Below, piece by piece: positions 1 to 7,737 of a stretch of 64,000 nucleotides of DNA; the stretch's first letter is position 1, and each line of letters opens with the position of its first letter. The stretch covers positions 62,001 through 126,000 of the forward strand of contig NZ_CADIJY010000009.1 of the NCBI RefSeq assembly GCF_902859735.1, given 5' to 3'. The DNA comes from Achromobacter aegrifaciens (lineage in GTDB: Bacteria; Pseudomonadota; Gammaproteobacteria; Burkholderiales; Burkholderiaceae_B). The notes under the pieces are model-generated. The model saw only the letters and a list, made by a program, of their open reading frames with translations, made no database searches and was not told where the DNA came from. The translations under genes were made by a program, and so were the position numbers.

Positions 1-738
1 GCGCGTCTTGGCCAGCGTCTGCACGGTCGCGGACTGTTCCAGGATGGTCACGGCCTTCTTGAATTCCTCGGCCGAGGCGCCGTCCTCCAGGATGACCATG
101 CGCGAGTTGCGCGCGTCCGCCATCTTCACGTCCGACATCTTGCCGTGGGTCTGGTAGACCTGCGTCCAGTCCATTTTCTTGCCGGCCTTCAGGGCGATCG
201 GTTCGATGTACGTCAACGCGGTGCTGCTGGCGGCGCGTACCGCGAAGGCGAAATCGGCCGTGTGGCCGCTGCTGCCCTTGGCGCGCGCGCCCTTGACCAT
301 GCGGTTCACGCCCACGCCCGCCGCCAGCGCCCGCCCGACCTGGGCGCGAAAGCGCAACTGGCTGAACTTCGGCATCCATTTGGCGCACTGGAACGACAGC
401 GCCATCGCCAGCTTGACCGCGTCCCACAGCGCTTCCTGCAGCTGCTCGTTGGGACCGCTGGCGACGATGGCGCCGTCGCGGTCGAAGTGCGCCAGGCTGA
501 CGCCCGGGGTTTCATTCAGGATGTCGATGCGCTTGGCAGCCAGGTCGATGCCGTAGCTGGACGCGTGCATCGCGGTCTCACAGGCGTCGGTCAGGTAGAA
601 CGTGGACTCGTCGGGATGCGCGATGAAGAAGGCCGCGTGCTGCCCGTCCAGGCCCAGTGTCATGGGCGATATGGCACGGATGGCGTGCTCGCCCGCCGGC
701 AGGACGGTCCAGCCGGAGGCTTCCAGGAAAGTGCTCAT
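1..738 (-). CDS. DUF1828-like protein, 3' end outside the window
   Basis: The frame is open from the ATG at 738 to the window edge, giving the first 246 residues. Residues 1-95 fit the general plan of DUF1828 proteins (phage and bacterial, function unknown): a strand-rich start, a 'FYLTDACET' turn, then 'YGIDLAAKRIDIL' and a strand-turn-strand. The rest is probably a DUF1829-like second domain, but I cannot confirm it. The start overlaps the stop of the upstream 178-residue gene as ATGA (735-738), so the two are translationally coupled. No signal peptide or membrane segment is visible. The family name is pattern recognition only; the role is unknown. Confidence 0.6.
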   Translation of the reverse strand, partial: MSTFLEASGWTVLPAGEHAIRAISPMTLGLDGQHAAFFIAHPDESTFYLTDACETAMHASSYGIDLAAKRIDILNETPGVSLAHFDRDGAIVASGPNEQLQEALWDAVKLAMALSFQCAKWMPKFSQLRFRAQVGRALAAGVGVNRMVKGARAKGSSGHTADFAFAVRAASSTALTYIEPIALKAGKKMDWTQVYQTHGKMSDVKMADARNSRMVILEDGASAEEFKKAVTILEQSATVQTLAKTR

Positions 739-1271
739 AGGATCAGTTCGATTTGGCGGCCTTTGAGGGGATGCGCGAATCCGCCGGTGAGCGTCAGGTT
801 CGCCCGCGGCAGGAAGTACTGCATCAGCGCGCCGATATTCTGCAGGGCGGGCACGATGGGCTCGGCATAACCTTCGCCATCATCCACCCAGATGTGTTCA
901 TGGCTGCGGTCCGCAAGCGGCTTGCGGTACTGAGGCCGGCCTTCGCCCACCAGGCTGGTGTGGAAGGAGTCGTCGGTGTCCACGCCGAACACGCGGTGCG
1001 GGCCTACGAAGAGGCTGGCGCAGAACGCTTCGGCCAGGAAAATCGTGGCCTGGCCGTGCACGGCCGTGCGCGCGCCGCGATAGGTGGCGCGGAAGATCAC
1101 GTCTTCACGCACTTCGCCCTTGACCCGGCAGGCACAGGCGAATTCCATCCATTGGAGATTGCTGGCGGCGGGCTTGGGCACCCAGGCGATCGGTTTTACG
1201 GTTTCCTTGGGTTCGGCAAGAATCTCTTGCACCTCATCAACGGTGATTAGCGGTTCGAACTTGTTGGCCAT
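735..1271 (-). CDS. Conserved hypothetical protein (178 aa)
   Basis: I do not recognise this soluble protein. It starts at ATG 1271, has no signal peptide or membrane segment, and holds a His/Asp-rich stretch near residues 120-135 (HEHIWVDDGEGYAEP) that could be a metal or catalytic site, though this is inference. Its stop overlaps the start of the DUF1828-like gene by ATGA, so the pair forms a two-gene unit with this gene first. The 169 bases upstream (1272-1440) hold no gene and no promoter I can define. Two-gene units of this form include toxin-antitoxin and phage-related modules, but nothing here proves such a role. Confidence 0.7.
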   Translation of the reverse strand: MANKFEPLITVDEVQEILAEPKETVKPIAWVPKPAASNLQWMEFACACRVKGEVREDVIFRATYRGARTAVHGQATIFLAEAFCASLFVGPHRVFGVDTDDSFHTSLVGEGRPQYRKPLADRSHEHIWVDDGEGYAEPIVPALQNIGALMQYFLPRANLTLTGGFAHPLKGRQIELIL

Positions 1272-1440
1272 GGAACTGATCTAGGGTCTTGGAAATGCGC
1301 GCGCCGGGCAGCGCGCCTGGCAAGCACCGCGCGGCGGCGGGCGCACGCGCAACACTGCGAGGGGGCGTAATCTTACAAGATGAAGACTGCGCCGCCCGTT
1401 GTGCTGTATGGATGTACAGTGCAAGAGCGGCGCGTCGCGT

Positions 1441-2295
1441 CTATAGCGAGTTGGCGCCGAACGTGTCGCACTGCTTGATGCTGCCGCTCTCCAGACCGCG
1501 CTTGAACCAGCGCACGCGCTGGGCCGAGGAGCCGTGAGTGAAGGAATCGGGCACCACATAGCCCTGGCTCTGCTTCTGCAGGCGGTCGTCGCCGATCGCG
1601 GTGGCGGCGGTCAGGGCCTCTTCCACGTCGCCGCCTTCCAGGATGTTGCGGGCCGCGTTGGCGCGCTGCGCCCACAAGCCGGCGAAGCAGTCGGCCTGCA
1701 GTTCCATGCGCACCGACAATGCATTGGCCTGCGCAGGATTGCGGCGGCGCAGGTTGTCCACCTGGTCCGAGATGCCCAGCAGATGCTGGACGTGGTGGCC
1801 GACTTCATGCGCGATGACATAGGCTTGGGCGAAATCGCCCGGCGCCTTGAAGCGGTTCTGCAATTCGTCGAAGAACGCCAGGTCTATGTACACCTTGCTG
1901 TCGCCCGGGCAGTAGAACGGCCCCATGGCCGACTGTCCGGTGCCGCAGGCCGTGGGCGTGGCGCCGCGGAACAGCACCAGCTTGGGCGCCACGTATTGGC
2001 GGTTCAGGTCCTTCTGGAAAATGGCGCTCCAGGTGTCTTCGGTTTCGCCCAGGACCTTGGAGACGAACACTGCCTGTTTGTCGTTGGCGGGCGGACGCGT
2101 GGCGGGCCCCTGCTGTTGCTGCACGGGCGGGCCTTCGGCCATCTGCAGGACCACGCTGGGGTCCACGCCGAAATACATGGCGACCAGGGCCAGCACGATC
2201 GTGCCTATGCCGATGGTGCCGCGGCCGCCGATGCGTGGGCCGCTGGAACGGCGGTCTTCCACATTGTCGCTTTCGCGCGAGTCATCAAGGCGCAT
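1441..2295 (-). CDS. ypfJ: Neutral zinc metallopeptidase, YpfJ family
   Basis: A 284-residue membrane-anchored protein of the YpfJ (putative neutral zinc metallopeptidase) family, near the usual family length. Residues 1-30 are charged (MRLDDSRESDNVEDRR), followed by one membrane segment at about 28-45. A Pro/Gln-rich linker leads to the peptidase domain. The zinc motif HEVGHHVQ lies near residue 165, and 'ELQADCFAGLWA' about 40 residues later supplies the third ligand region. The substrate is unknown for the family. It stands alone between the edge gene pair and the divergent YciO gene; 86 bases separate the two starts. Confidence 0.9.
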   Translation of the reverse strand: MRLDDSRESDNVEDRRSSGPRIGGRGTIGIGTIVLALVAMYFGVDPSVVLQMAEGPPVQQQQGPATRPPANDKQAVFVSKVLGETEDTWSAIFQKDLNRQYVAPKLVLFRGATPTACGTGQSAMGPFYCPGDSKVYIDLAFFDELQNRFKAPGDFAQAYVIAHEVGHHVQHLLGISDQVDNLRRRNPAQANALSVRMELQADCFAGLWAQRANAARNILEGGDVEEALTAATAIGDDRLQKQSQGYVVPDSFTHGSSAQRVRWFKRGLESGSIKQCDTFGANSL

Positions 2296-2381
2296 ACTGT
2301 TTCTCCGGGCGGGTCGGCGTTCCCGCCATTTTGCATCGCCGCTCTGTACTGAGCGGCCTTCAAGAGTGTTAGGATAAACCC

Positions 2382-3008
2382 ATGGCCTTGTATTTCGATA
2401 TTCATCCCGCGAATCCGCAACCGCGCCTGCTGAAGCAGGCGGCCCAATGGCTGGCCGATGGCGGGCTGGTCGCAGTGCCTACCGATTCGAGCTATGCCGT
2501 GGTCGCGCGGCTGGACGACAAGAACGCCGCTGACGGACTGCGCCGCCTGCGTGGCCTGGATGAACGCCATCATCTCACGCTGCTGTGCCGCGATCTGGCT
2601 GAAATCGGCCACTTCGCGCGCGTCGACAACCGCCAGTACCGGTTGCTGAAGGCCGCGACGCCGGGACCCTGGACCTTCATCCTCGAAGCGACCAAGGAAG
2701 TGCCGCGGCGCGTGTCGCATCCGTCGCGCAAGACCATCGGCATCCGTGTGCCGGACCATCCCGTCATGCTGGGCCTGCTGGAGCAGGTGGGGGCGCCCTT
2801 GCTGTCCACCACGCTCATCCCCAAGGACGAGACCGAAGCGTTGAACGACGCGGAAGAAATCCGCGAACGCTACGAACACTCCCTGGCGGCCATCATCGAC
2901 GCGGGCGCTTGCCCGCAATCGCCCACCACCGTGATAGACCTCACCGGCGACGAGCCTGTGGTCGTGCGTGTCGGACGCGGCGATCCTGCCACCCTCGGTC
3001 TTGCCTAG
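2382..3008 (+). CDS. L-threonylcarbamoyladenylate synthase-type protein (YciO/Sua5/YrdC family)
   Basis: A 208-residue YrdC-fold protein. TsaC/Sua5 members make threonylcarbamoyl-AMP for tRNA t6A; YciO paralogues are less well defined. Visible features are the N-terminal 'GGLVAVPTDSSYAVVARLDD' loop, 'TPGPWTFILEATKEVPRR' and 'KTIGIRVPDHPV', which form the nucleotide and L-Thr pocket in this fold. The length and 'FDIHPANPQPRLL' start fit the YciO branch more than TsaC. The ATG at 2382 has an AGGA element just upstream. It lies 68 bases before the site-2 protease gene on the same strand, probably one transcript. Confidence 0.85.
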   Translation: MALYFDIHPANPQPRLLKQAAQWLADGGLVAVPTDSSYAVVARLDDKNAADGLRRLRGLDERHHLTLLCRDLAEIGHFARVDNRQYRLLKAATPGPWTFILEATKEVPRRVSHPSRKTIGIRVPDHPVMLGLLEQVGAPLLSTTLIPKDETEALNDAEEIRERYEHSLAAIIDAGACPQSPTTVIDLTGDEPVVVRVGRGDPATLGLA

Positions 3009-3076
3009 CGCGCCCGCCGCGCCGACCTGCACGCCGGCATGCGCCGGCGCGTGGCTCATCTACAATCCGGTTCGCC

Positions 3077-3724
3077 ATGAATGACATCATCCAAACCATT
3101 GCGGTCTACGCGATACCGGTCATCTTCGCCATCACCTTGCACGAAGCCGCGCACGGCTACGTCGCGCGGATGTTCGGCGATCCCACGGCCTATCAGGCCG
3201 GACGCATCAGCCTGAATCCTGCGCGGCATATCGATCCCGTCGGCACGCTGCTGGTGCCGGTGGCGATCCTGCTGGCCTCCAAGCTTTTGGGTAGTCCGGG
3301 CATGCTGTTCGGCTGGGCCAAGCCTGTGCCGGTGGATTTCGGCCGCTTGCGCCGGCCCAAGCAGGACATGCTGTGGGTGGCGCTGGCGGGGCCTGCCGCC
3401 AACCTGTTCATGGCGGTCCTGTGGGCGTTTTCGCTGCGCATCTTCCTGGAGTCCGGCCTGCAGGAATCGTTCTGGTTCGAGATGGCCGTGGCCGGCGTGA
3501 ACGTCAACCTCGTGCTCATGGCCCTGAATCTGCTGCCCATCCTGCCGCTGGACGGGGGACGCATCCTTTTCAGCCTGCTGCCCAATCGCCTGGCCTGGCA
3601 ATACTCGAAAATCGAGCCTTATGGCCTGGTGATCGTCGTCATCCTGCTGGTGACGGATGTGCTCTGGCTATTGATGCGGCCGGTACTCTCTCTGGGGACG
3701 ACCATCGTCCAGTGGTTTCTGTAG
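3077..3724 (+). CDS. Site-2 protease family membrane metalloprotease (M50)
   Basis: A 215-residue integral membrane protease of family M50. The zinc motif is H22-E23-A-A-H26 in the first membrane segment, and the third ligand is in 'NLLPILPLDGGRIL' near residue 158 (the NxxP...LDG motif). About four to five hydrophobic segments can be seen. There are no PDZ or CBS domains, so it is a minimal group-III-type member like those next to yciO-type genes in many Burkholderiales. The substrate is unknown. I chose the ATG at 3077 because the membrane segment and HExxH follow at once; an upstream in-frame extension would add an Arg/Pro-rich stretch unlike the family. Confidence 0.9.
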   Translation: MNDIIQTIAVYAIPVIFAITLHEAAHGYVARMFGDPTAYQAGRISLNPARHIDPVGTLLVPVAILLASKLLGSPGMLFGWAKPVPVDFGRLRRPKQDMLWVALAGPAANLFMAVLWAFSLRIFLESGLQESFWFEMAVAGVNVNLVLMALNLLPILPLDGGRILFSLLPNRLAWQYSKIEPYGLVIVVILLVTDVLWLLMRPVLSLGTTIVQWFL

Positions 3725-3811
3725 GATTTCAGCCAATATCCGTTAAACTCATCGGTTTCATTGATTCTGGCCCCGGGGCATCCCGCCGCGGGGTTTTGGA
3801 GCCCTACATTT

Positions 3812-4717
3812 ATGGCATCCCCTGCAACCGCCGCAGGCGTTAATTTCCAAGGCAGCATGGTGGCTCTGGTCACTCCCATGCAGCCCGACGGCAGTCTGGA
3901 CTACGCGGCCTACCGGTCGCTGATCGACTGGCATATCCAGGAAGGAACCGACGCACTGGTGGTGGTCGGCACCACCGGGGAGTCGCCCACGGTCTCCATG
4001 GAAGAACATGCGGAGCTGATCCGCGTCGCGGTCGAACACGCTGCGGGCCGCATTCCGGTCATCGCCGGCGTGGGCGCCAACTCCACCGACGAAGCCATCC
4101 ACCTGACGCGCCACGCCAAGGCCGTGGGCGCGCAGGCCGGCCTGTCGGTCGTTCCCTATTACAACAAGCCCTCGCAAGAGGGTTTGTACCGTCACTTCCG
4201 CACCATTGCGGAAGCCGTCGATCTGCCCACCATCCTGTACAACGTGCCGGGCCGTACTGTTGCCGACATGAGCAACGAAACGGTCCTGCGCCTGGCGCAG
4301 GTGCCGGGCATCATCGGCATCAAGGACGCCACGGGCGACATCGCCCGCGGCGGCCTGCTGCTGCGCGAAGCGCCGGCCAGCTTCCAGGTCTTCAGCGGCG
4401 ATGACCCCACCGCCGCCGCCCTGATCCTGCTGGGTGCGCGCGGCAATATTTCCGTTACGGCCAACGTGGCGCCCAAGCTCATGCGCGAGCTCTGTGCCGC
4501 CGCCCTGGCCGGCAATGTGCCCAAGGTGCGTGAACTTAACGCGCACCTGGCGCGTCTGAACAAGGCTTTGTTCGTTGAAGCCAACCCCATCCCCGTGAAG
4601 TGGGCGTTGGCCGAAATGGGCCGCAGCGCACTGGGTTACCGGCTGCCGCTGGTTGAACTGGGATCGCAGCACCACGCAACCGTGCGTGCCGCGCTCCAGG
4701 AAACGGGCCTGCTCTAA
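3812..4717 (+). CDS. dapA: 4-hydroxy-tetrahydrodipicolinate synthase
   Basis: DapA condenses pyruvate with aspartate semialdehyde, the first step committed to lysine and meso-diaminopimelate. The 301-residue TIM barrel has all hallmark residues: the 'GTTGESPT' pyruvate-carboxylate loop, Y143 in 'YNVPGRT' and the Schiff-base lysine K171 in 'GIKDATGD'. I prefer the ATG at 3812, preceded by GGAG at 3798-3801; an in-frame start at 3761 would add 17 non-conserved residues. It is followed after 17 bases by bamC, the same dapA-bamC order seen in many Gram-negative bacteria, so the two probably share a message ending at the terminator at 5899. Confidence 0.96.
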   Translation: MASPATAAGVNFQGSMVALVTPMQPDGSLDYAAYRSLIDWHIQEGTDALVVVGTTGESPTVSMEEHAELIRVAVEHAAGRIPVIAGVGANSTDEAIHLTRHAKAVGAQAGLSVVPYYNKPSQEGLYRHFRTIAEAVDLPTILYNVPGRTVADMSNETVLRLAQVPGIIGIKDATGDIARGGLLLREAPASFQVFSGDDPTAAALILLGARGNISVTANVAPKLMRELCAAALAGNVPKVRELNAHLARLNKALFVEANPIPVKWALAEMGRSALGYRLPLVELGSQHHATVRAALQETGLL

Positions 4718-4734
4718 ATATCGTGAGGATACGT

Positions 4735-5859
4735 ATGAACAAACGTCATGCCGGTTTGTCGGCATTGATGTCTCTGGTGTTGTTGGCCGGCTGCAGCGAG
4801 GTCAATCAATTCCTGGGCAATGAAGAGTCCGTCAATTACAAGAGCGCAGTCACCCAGCGTGGAGAGCCCCTCAGCATCCCGCCCGACCTGACCCAGGCCA
4901 ACAGCGATCCGCGCTATCGCGCGCCGGCTTCGGGCTCGACCACCTATTCGCAGTTCCAGCAGCAGGGCCAGGCGCAAGCCACCCAGCCCAAGACGAGCAA
5001 CGTGTTGCCCGGCCGCCAGGACATGCGCGTCGAGCGCGACGGCGACCTGCGTTGGCTGGTGGTGGACCGTCCGCCGGAAGACGTGTTCCCGCGACTGGTG
5101 GACTTCTGGACCGAAAACGGCTTTACCGTCGCCAGCAACAATCCTGGCGCTGGCTTGATCGAAACCGACTGGGCTGAAAACCGGGCCAAGATTCCGGAAA
5201 GCTGGCTGCGTCAGGCGCTGGGCATGATTCTCGAATCGGCCTGGGACAGCGGCGAACGCGAGAAATTCCGTACCCGTGTCGAACGCGTCAATGGCCATAC
5301 CGAGGTCTATGTCAGCCACCGCCAGATGCTTGAAAAGCGCGTGGGCAGCGACGGCATGCAGGTGCAGTGGCAGAACGGCAAGGAAGATCCGGGCCTGAAC
5401 GCCGCCATGCTGGCCCGCATGATGGTCTACCTGGGTTCCGACGTCGACAACGCCCGCAAGCTGGTGCAGCAGGCCGAGGCCGCGCCGCAGAAGCCTGCCG
5501 TGCAGCAGGACGTCCGCGCACAGGGCGCCTCGCTGCTCGTCAGCGAATCGTTCGACCGCGCATGGCGCCGTGTTGGCGTGGCGCTGGACGGCGGCGGCTT
5601 CGCCGTGGACGACCGCGATCGCTCCGCTGGCGACTACTTCGTCCGCTATGTCGATACCGACACGGGCGAGAAGATCGACCAGCCGGGCTTCTTCAGCCGC
5701 ATGTTCTCGGGCGACAAGAAGGCCGAGGCGCCGCAGTACCGTATCCACCTGGCTGCCAACGGCGACCAGACCGTGGTGACCGTGCTGGATGCCAATGGCG
5801 CGCGCGACAACAGCGCCACCGCCCAGCGTCTGCTGAGCGTGCTGAAGGACAAGATGTAA
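4735..5859 (+). CDS. bamC: Outer membrane protein assembly lipoprotein BamC
   Basis: BamC (NlpB) is an accessory lipoprotein of the BAM complex that inserts beta-barrels into the outer membrane. The protein has 374 residues, a lipoprotein signal 'SLVLLAGC' with the lipidated Cys near residue 18, an unstructured Gln/Ser-rich stretch, then two helix-grip-type domains; the first starts around 'DGDLRWLVVDRPPEDVFPRL'. It starts at ATG 4735, behind a GAGGA element at 4724-4728. It forms an operon with dapA. An autotransporter that would need BAM for insertion is encoded about 5 kb away, but the two are not linked by transcription. Confidence 0.93.
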   Translation: MNKRHAGLSALMSLVLLAGCSEVNQFLGNEESVNYKSAVTQRGEPLSIPPDLTQANSDPRYRAPASGSTTYSQFQQQGQAQATQPKTSNVLPGRQDMRVERDGDLRWLVVDRPPEDVFPRLVDFWTENGFTVASNNPGAGLIETDWAENRAKIPESWLRQALGMILESAWDSGEREKFRTRVERVNGHTEVYVSHRQMLEKRVGSDGMQVQWQNGKEDPGLNAAMLARMMVYLGSDVDNARKLVQQAEAAPQKPAVQQDVRAQGASLLVSESFDRAWRRVGVALDGGGFAVDDRDRSAGDYFVRYVDTDTGEKIDQPGFFSRMFSGDKKAEAPQYRIHLAANGDQTVVTVLDANGARDNSATAQRLLSVLKDKM

Positions 5860-5898
5860 GACCAGACGGTTCTGCGCTCACGCGCAGCACCGCGCAAG

Positions 5899-5927
5899 AG
5901 AGGCCCCTGCGGGGGCCTCTTTTTTTG
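5899..5927 (+). terminator. Intrinsic terminator after bamC
   Basis: A 9-base-pair GC stem (5899-5907 with 5912-5920, loop TGCG) is followed by seven T residues. It lies 40 bases after the bamC stop. Confidence 0.93.
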
Positions 5928-6025
5928 TTGGGCGCTTTGAAGATCTTGCGAGCCGGCAGGAAGGGCGAGCTTCCCGCCGCGAAGGCTTGTGGTTGCTGCG
6001 CCTTGCGCATATGCCCTCTGGACGC

Positions 6026-6059
6026 AAAAAAGCCCCGGCTGCAGCAGCCAGGGCTTTTT
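6026..6059 (-). terminator. Bidirectional intrinsic terminator
   Basis: The stem pairs AAAAAGCCC with GGGCTTTTT around an inner GGCTG/CAGCC stem, with A and T tracts on the two sides, so it can work in both directions. It ends the small lipoprotein gene on the minus strand and backs up the bamC terminator. Confidence 0.88.
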
Positions 6060-6098
6060 CTTGCGTCCTCAGAGCGGGGGTTCGTCGCTGAGTTTTTA

Positions 6099-6326
6099 TT
6101 AGGACGCGGGGGTGGTCGAGCCGCCCGGGGTGGTCGAACCGCCACCCGGCGTGGTGTTGGGCGTGGGCGCCGGAGCCGGCGAAGTGGCCGGGGGCGTCGT
6201 GGTGGGGGCAGGCGTGCTTGCGCCCGGAGCGGGGTTGGTCGCGGGCGCCGGGGCATCTTCCTTCTTGTTGCAGGCGCTCAGCGCGACGGCCAGCACCGAG
6301 GCAATAATCAAGGTTTTGCTCATCAT
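6099..6326 (-). CDS. Small Pro/Thr-rich lipoprotein
   Basis: A 75-residue predicted lipoprotein. Residues 1-19 form a lipoprotein signal with lipobox 'ALSAC'; the mature part begins CNKKEDAP and then consists almost only of Pro, Thr, Ala, Ser and Gly in short repeats ending in TTPGG units. It is disordered, and no enzymatic domain is present. Small proteins of this kind are common in Bordetella and Achromobacter, and their role is unknown. ATG ATG at the start leaves the exact initiation codon open. The gene has its own terminator at 6026-6059 and sits alone. Confidence 0.75.
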   Translation of the reverse strand: MMSKTLIIASVLAVALSACNKKEDAPAPATNPAPGASTPAPTTTPPATSPAPAPTPNTTPGGGSTTPGGSTTPAS

Positions 6327-6543
6327 TTTTAGACTCCTGTAGATGACGACTCTTGAAACCCCATTAGGGGAAACCAGAGGTCAGGCTACAGGAACACGCG
6401 GGCGCAACGCGTATGAAAGTTAAAAAGGTCGCATCCTAACGGCAACAAACCTTTCAGCTTCGTGTTATCTCTTTCTTGATGTGTCCCGCGTATCAGACCT
6501 GATTTCCTTCTGTACAGGACTGATACGGGGCCGTGTCGGGATG

Positions 6544-7737
6544 CTACGCCGCGACGTAGCGGATCCAGCCGGAATCCAGCCAATCCGCCAGGCAGGAGCG
6601 GGCTTCGTCGCTCAACCGAGCGCAGGATGGGTCTGAGCAATCCAGGCTGCGCGCATCCGCCAGCGTGCGCAGGGCGGCGTCGGCGGGCACCATGGCGGTT
6701 TCGCCATTGATGAAGAGCTGCTTGCCGCGATAGAGCATGCGGCTGCGGCGGTCCAGCACCAGCCGGCCTGCGGTGGGCCAGTCTTCTTCCAGATCCACGT
6801 CCATGCCTTCGGGCGCGTCGAACACGCTGAGATTGCTGGGCTCGGTCAGCCAGCAGCCCAGGAAGCGCGAGGCCAGCGCATCGTCGAAGCGCAGCTTTTC
6901 CACGGTTTCCAGCGTGGCGGCCACCAGCGCGTCCGGCAGCGCGGCGGGGGTGTCGACCGCGGGCTGGCCGGGATCGCGATAGACGGCCGAAAGCTTCGGG
7001 CCGGGCAGGGCGGGCTCGCCATAGGGGCCGCCCAAGAGGCCGACGCGCGCCATGACCTGATCCGCGGCCGCTTCGAGCAGCCCGCGCGCCAGCGTCGCCT
7101 GCGTGGGTGCGCGAAAACCGATGGAAATCGTCATGCAGCCGTCGCCCACGGCGACGCCGTCGTGGGCCGCCTGCGGCGGCAGGTAGAGCATGTCGCCAGG
7201 CGTCAGCACGGCCGTCTCTTCGGGCTCGAAACGGCTCAGGATCTTCAGCGGCAGGCCCGGTTCCAGCGACAGGTCCTTCTGGCGGCCATAGCGCCATTCA
7301 CGCTCGCCCGCCGCTTGCAGCAGGAACACGTCGTAGCTGTCGAAATGCGGACCCACGCCGCCGCCATGGCTGGCGATGCTGATCATCACGTCGTCCAGGC
7401 GCGCATCGGGGATGAAGCGGAACAGCTGCATCAGTTCGGACGCGGCATCGCTGTGCAGGTCCACGCTTTGCACCAGCAAGGTCCAGTCGCCTTCATTGTC
7501 CTTGGGCAGGCGCGCGAAGGGGCCGTTCTCCATCTGCCATTCGCCGTTCTCGCGCCAGATCAGGCGCGATTCCACATCGTCGCGGCGCGCCAGCTTCTTG
7601 ATGGCGGCGATCGTGACCGGCGGCTTGAAGCCGGGGATGGCCTGGCGGATCAAGAGAGGCTTGCGCTGCCAGTAGCGGCGCATGAAGTCATTGGGGCTCT
7701 GGTTGCCCAGCAGGGCCAAGGGATGGTCGAGGTTCAT
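6544..7737 (-). CDS. roxA: Ribosomal protein uL16 arginine hydroxylase-type JmjC/cupin oxygenase (RoxA/YcfD)
   Basis: A 2-oxoglutarate/Fe(II)-dependent JmjC oxygenase of the YcfD/RoxA family, which hydroxylates an arginine of ribosomal protein uL16 in E. coli. The 397 residues compare well with the family. The iron motif is H131-F-D133 in '[13 protein letters not shown]'; the third ligand is expected in '[14 protein letters not shown]' further on. The N-terminal '[17 protein letters not shown]' is typical. The start ATG overlaps the mutS stop as ATGA (7734-7737), so it is translationally coupled downstream of mutS. The link between ribosome oxidation and mismatch repair is positional only. 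Confidence 0.9.
   Translation of the reverse strand: MNLDHPLALLGNQSPNDFMRRYWQRKPLLIRQAIPGFKPPVTIAAIKKLARRDDVESRLIWRENGEWQMENGPFARLPKDNEGDWTLLVQSVDLHSDAASELMQLFRFIPDARLDDVMISIASHGGGVGPHFDSYDVFLLQAAGEREWRYGRQKDLSLEPGLPLKILSRFEPEETAVLTPGDMLYLPPQAAHDGVAVGDGCMTISIGFRAPTQATLARGLLEAAADQVMARVGLLGGPYGEPALPGPKLSAVYRDPGQPAVDTPAALPDALVAATLETVEKLRFDDALASRFLGCWLTEPSNLSVFDAPEGMDVDLEEDWPTAGRLVLDRRSRMLYRGKQLFINGETAMVPADAALRTLADARSLDCSDPSCARLSDEARSCLADWLDSGWIRYVAA

Noticed and set aside
3761-3811. Upstream start for dapA
   Set aside because: It would add 17 residues not seen in the family; ATG 3812 has a ribosome site at proper spacing.
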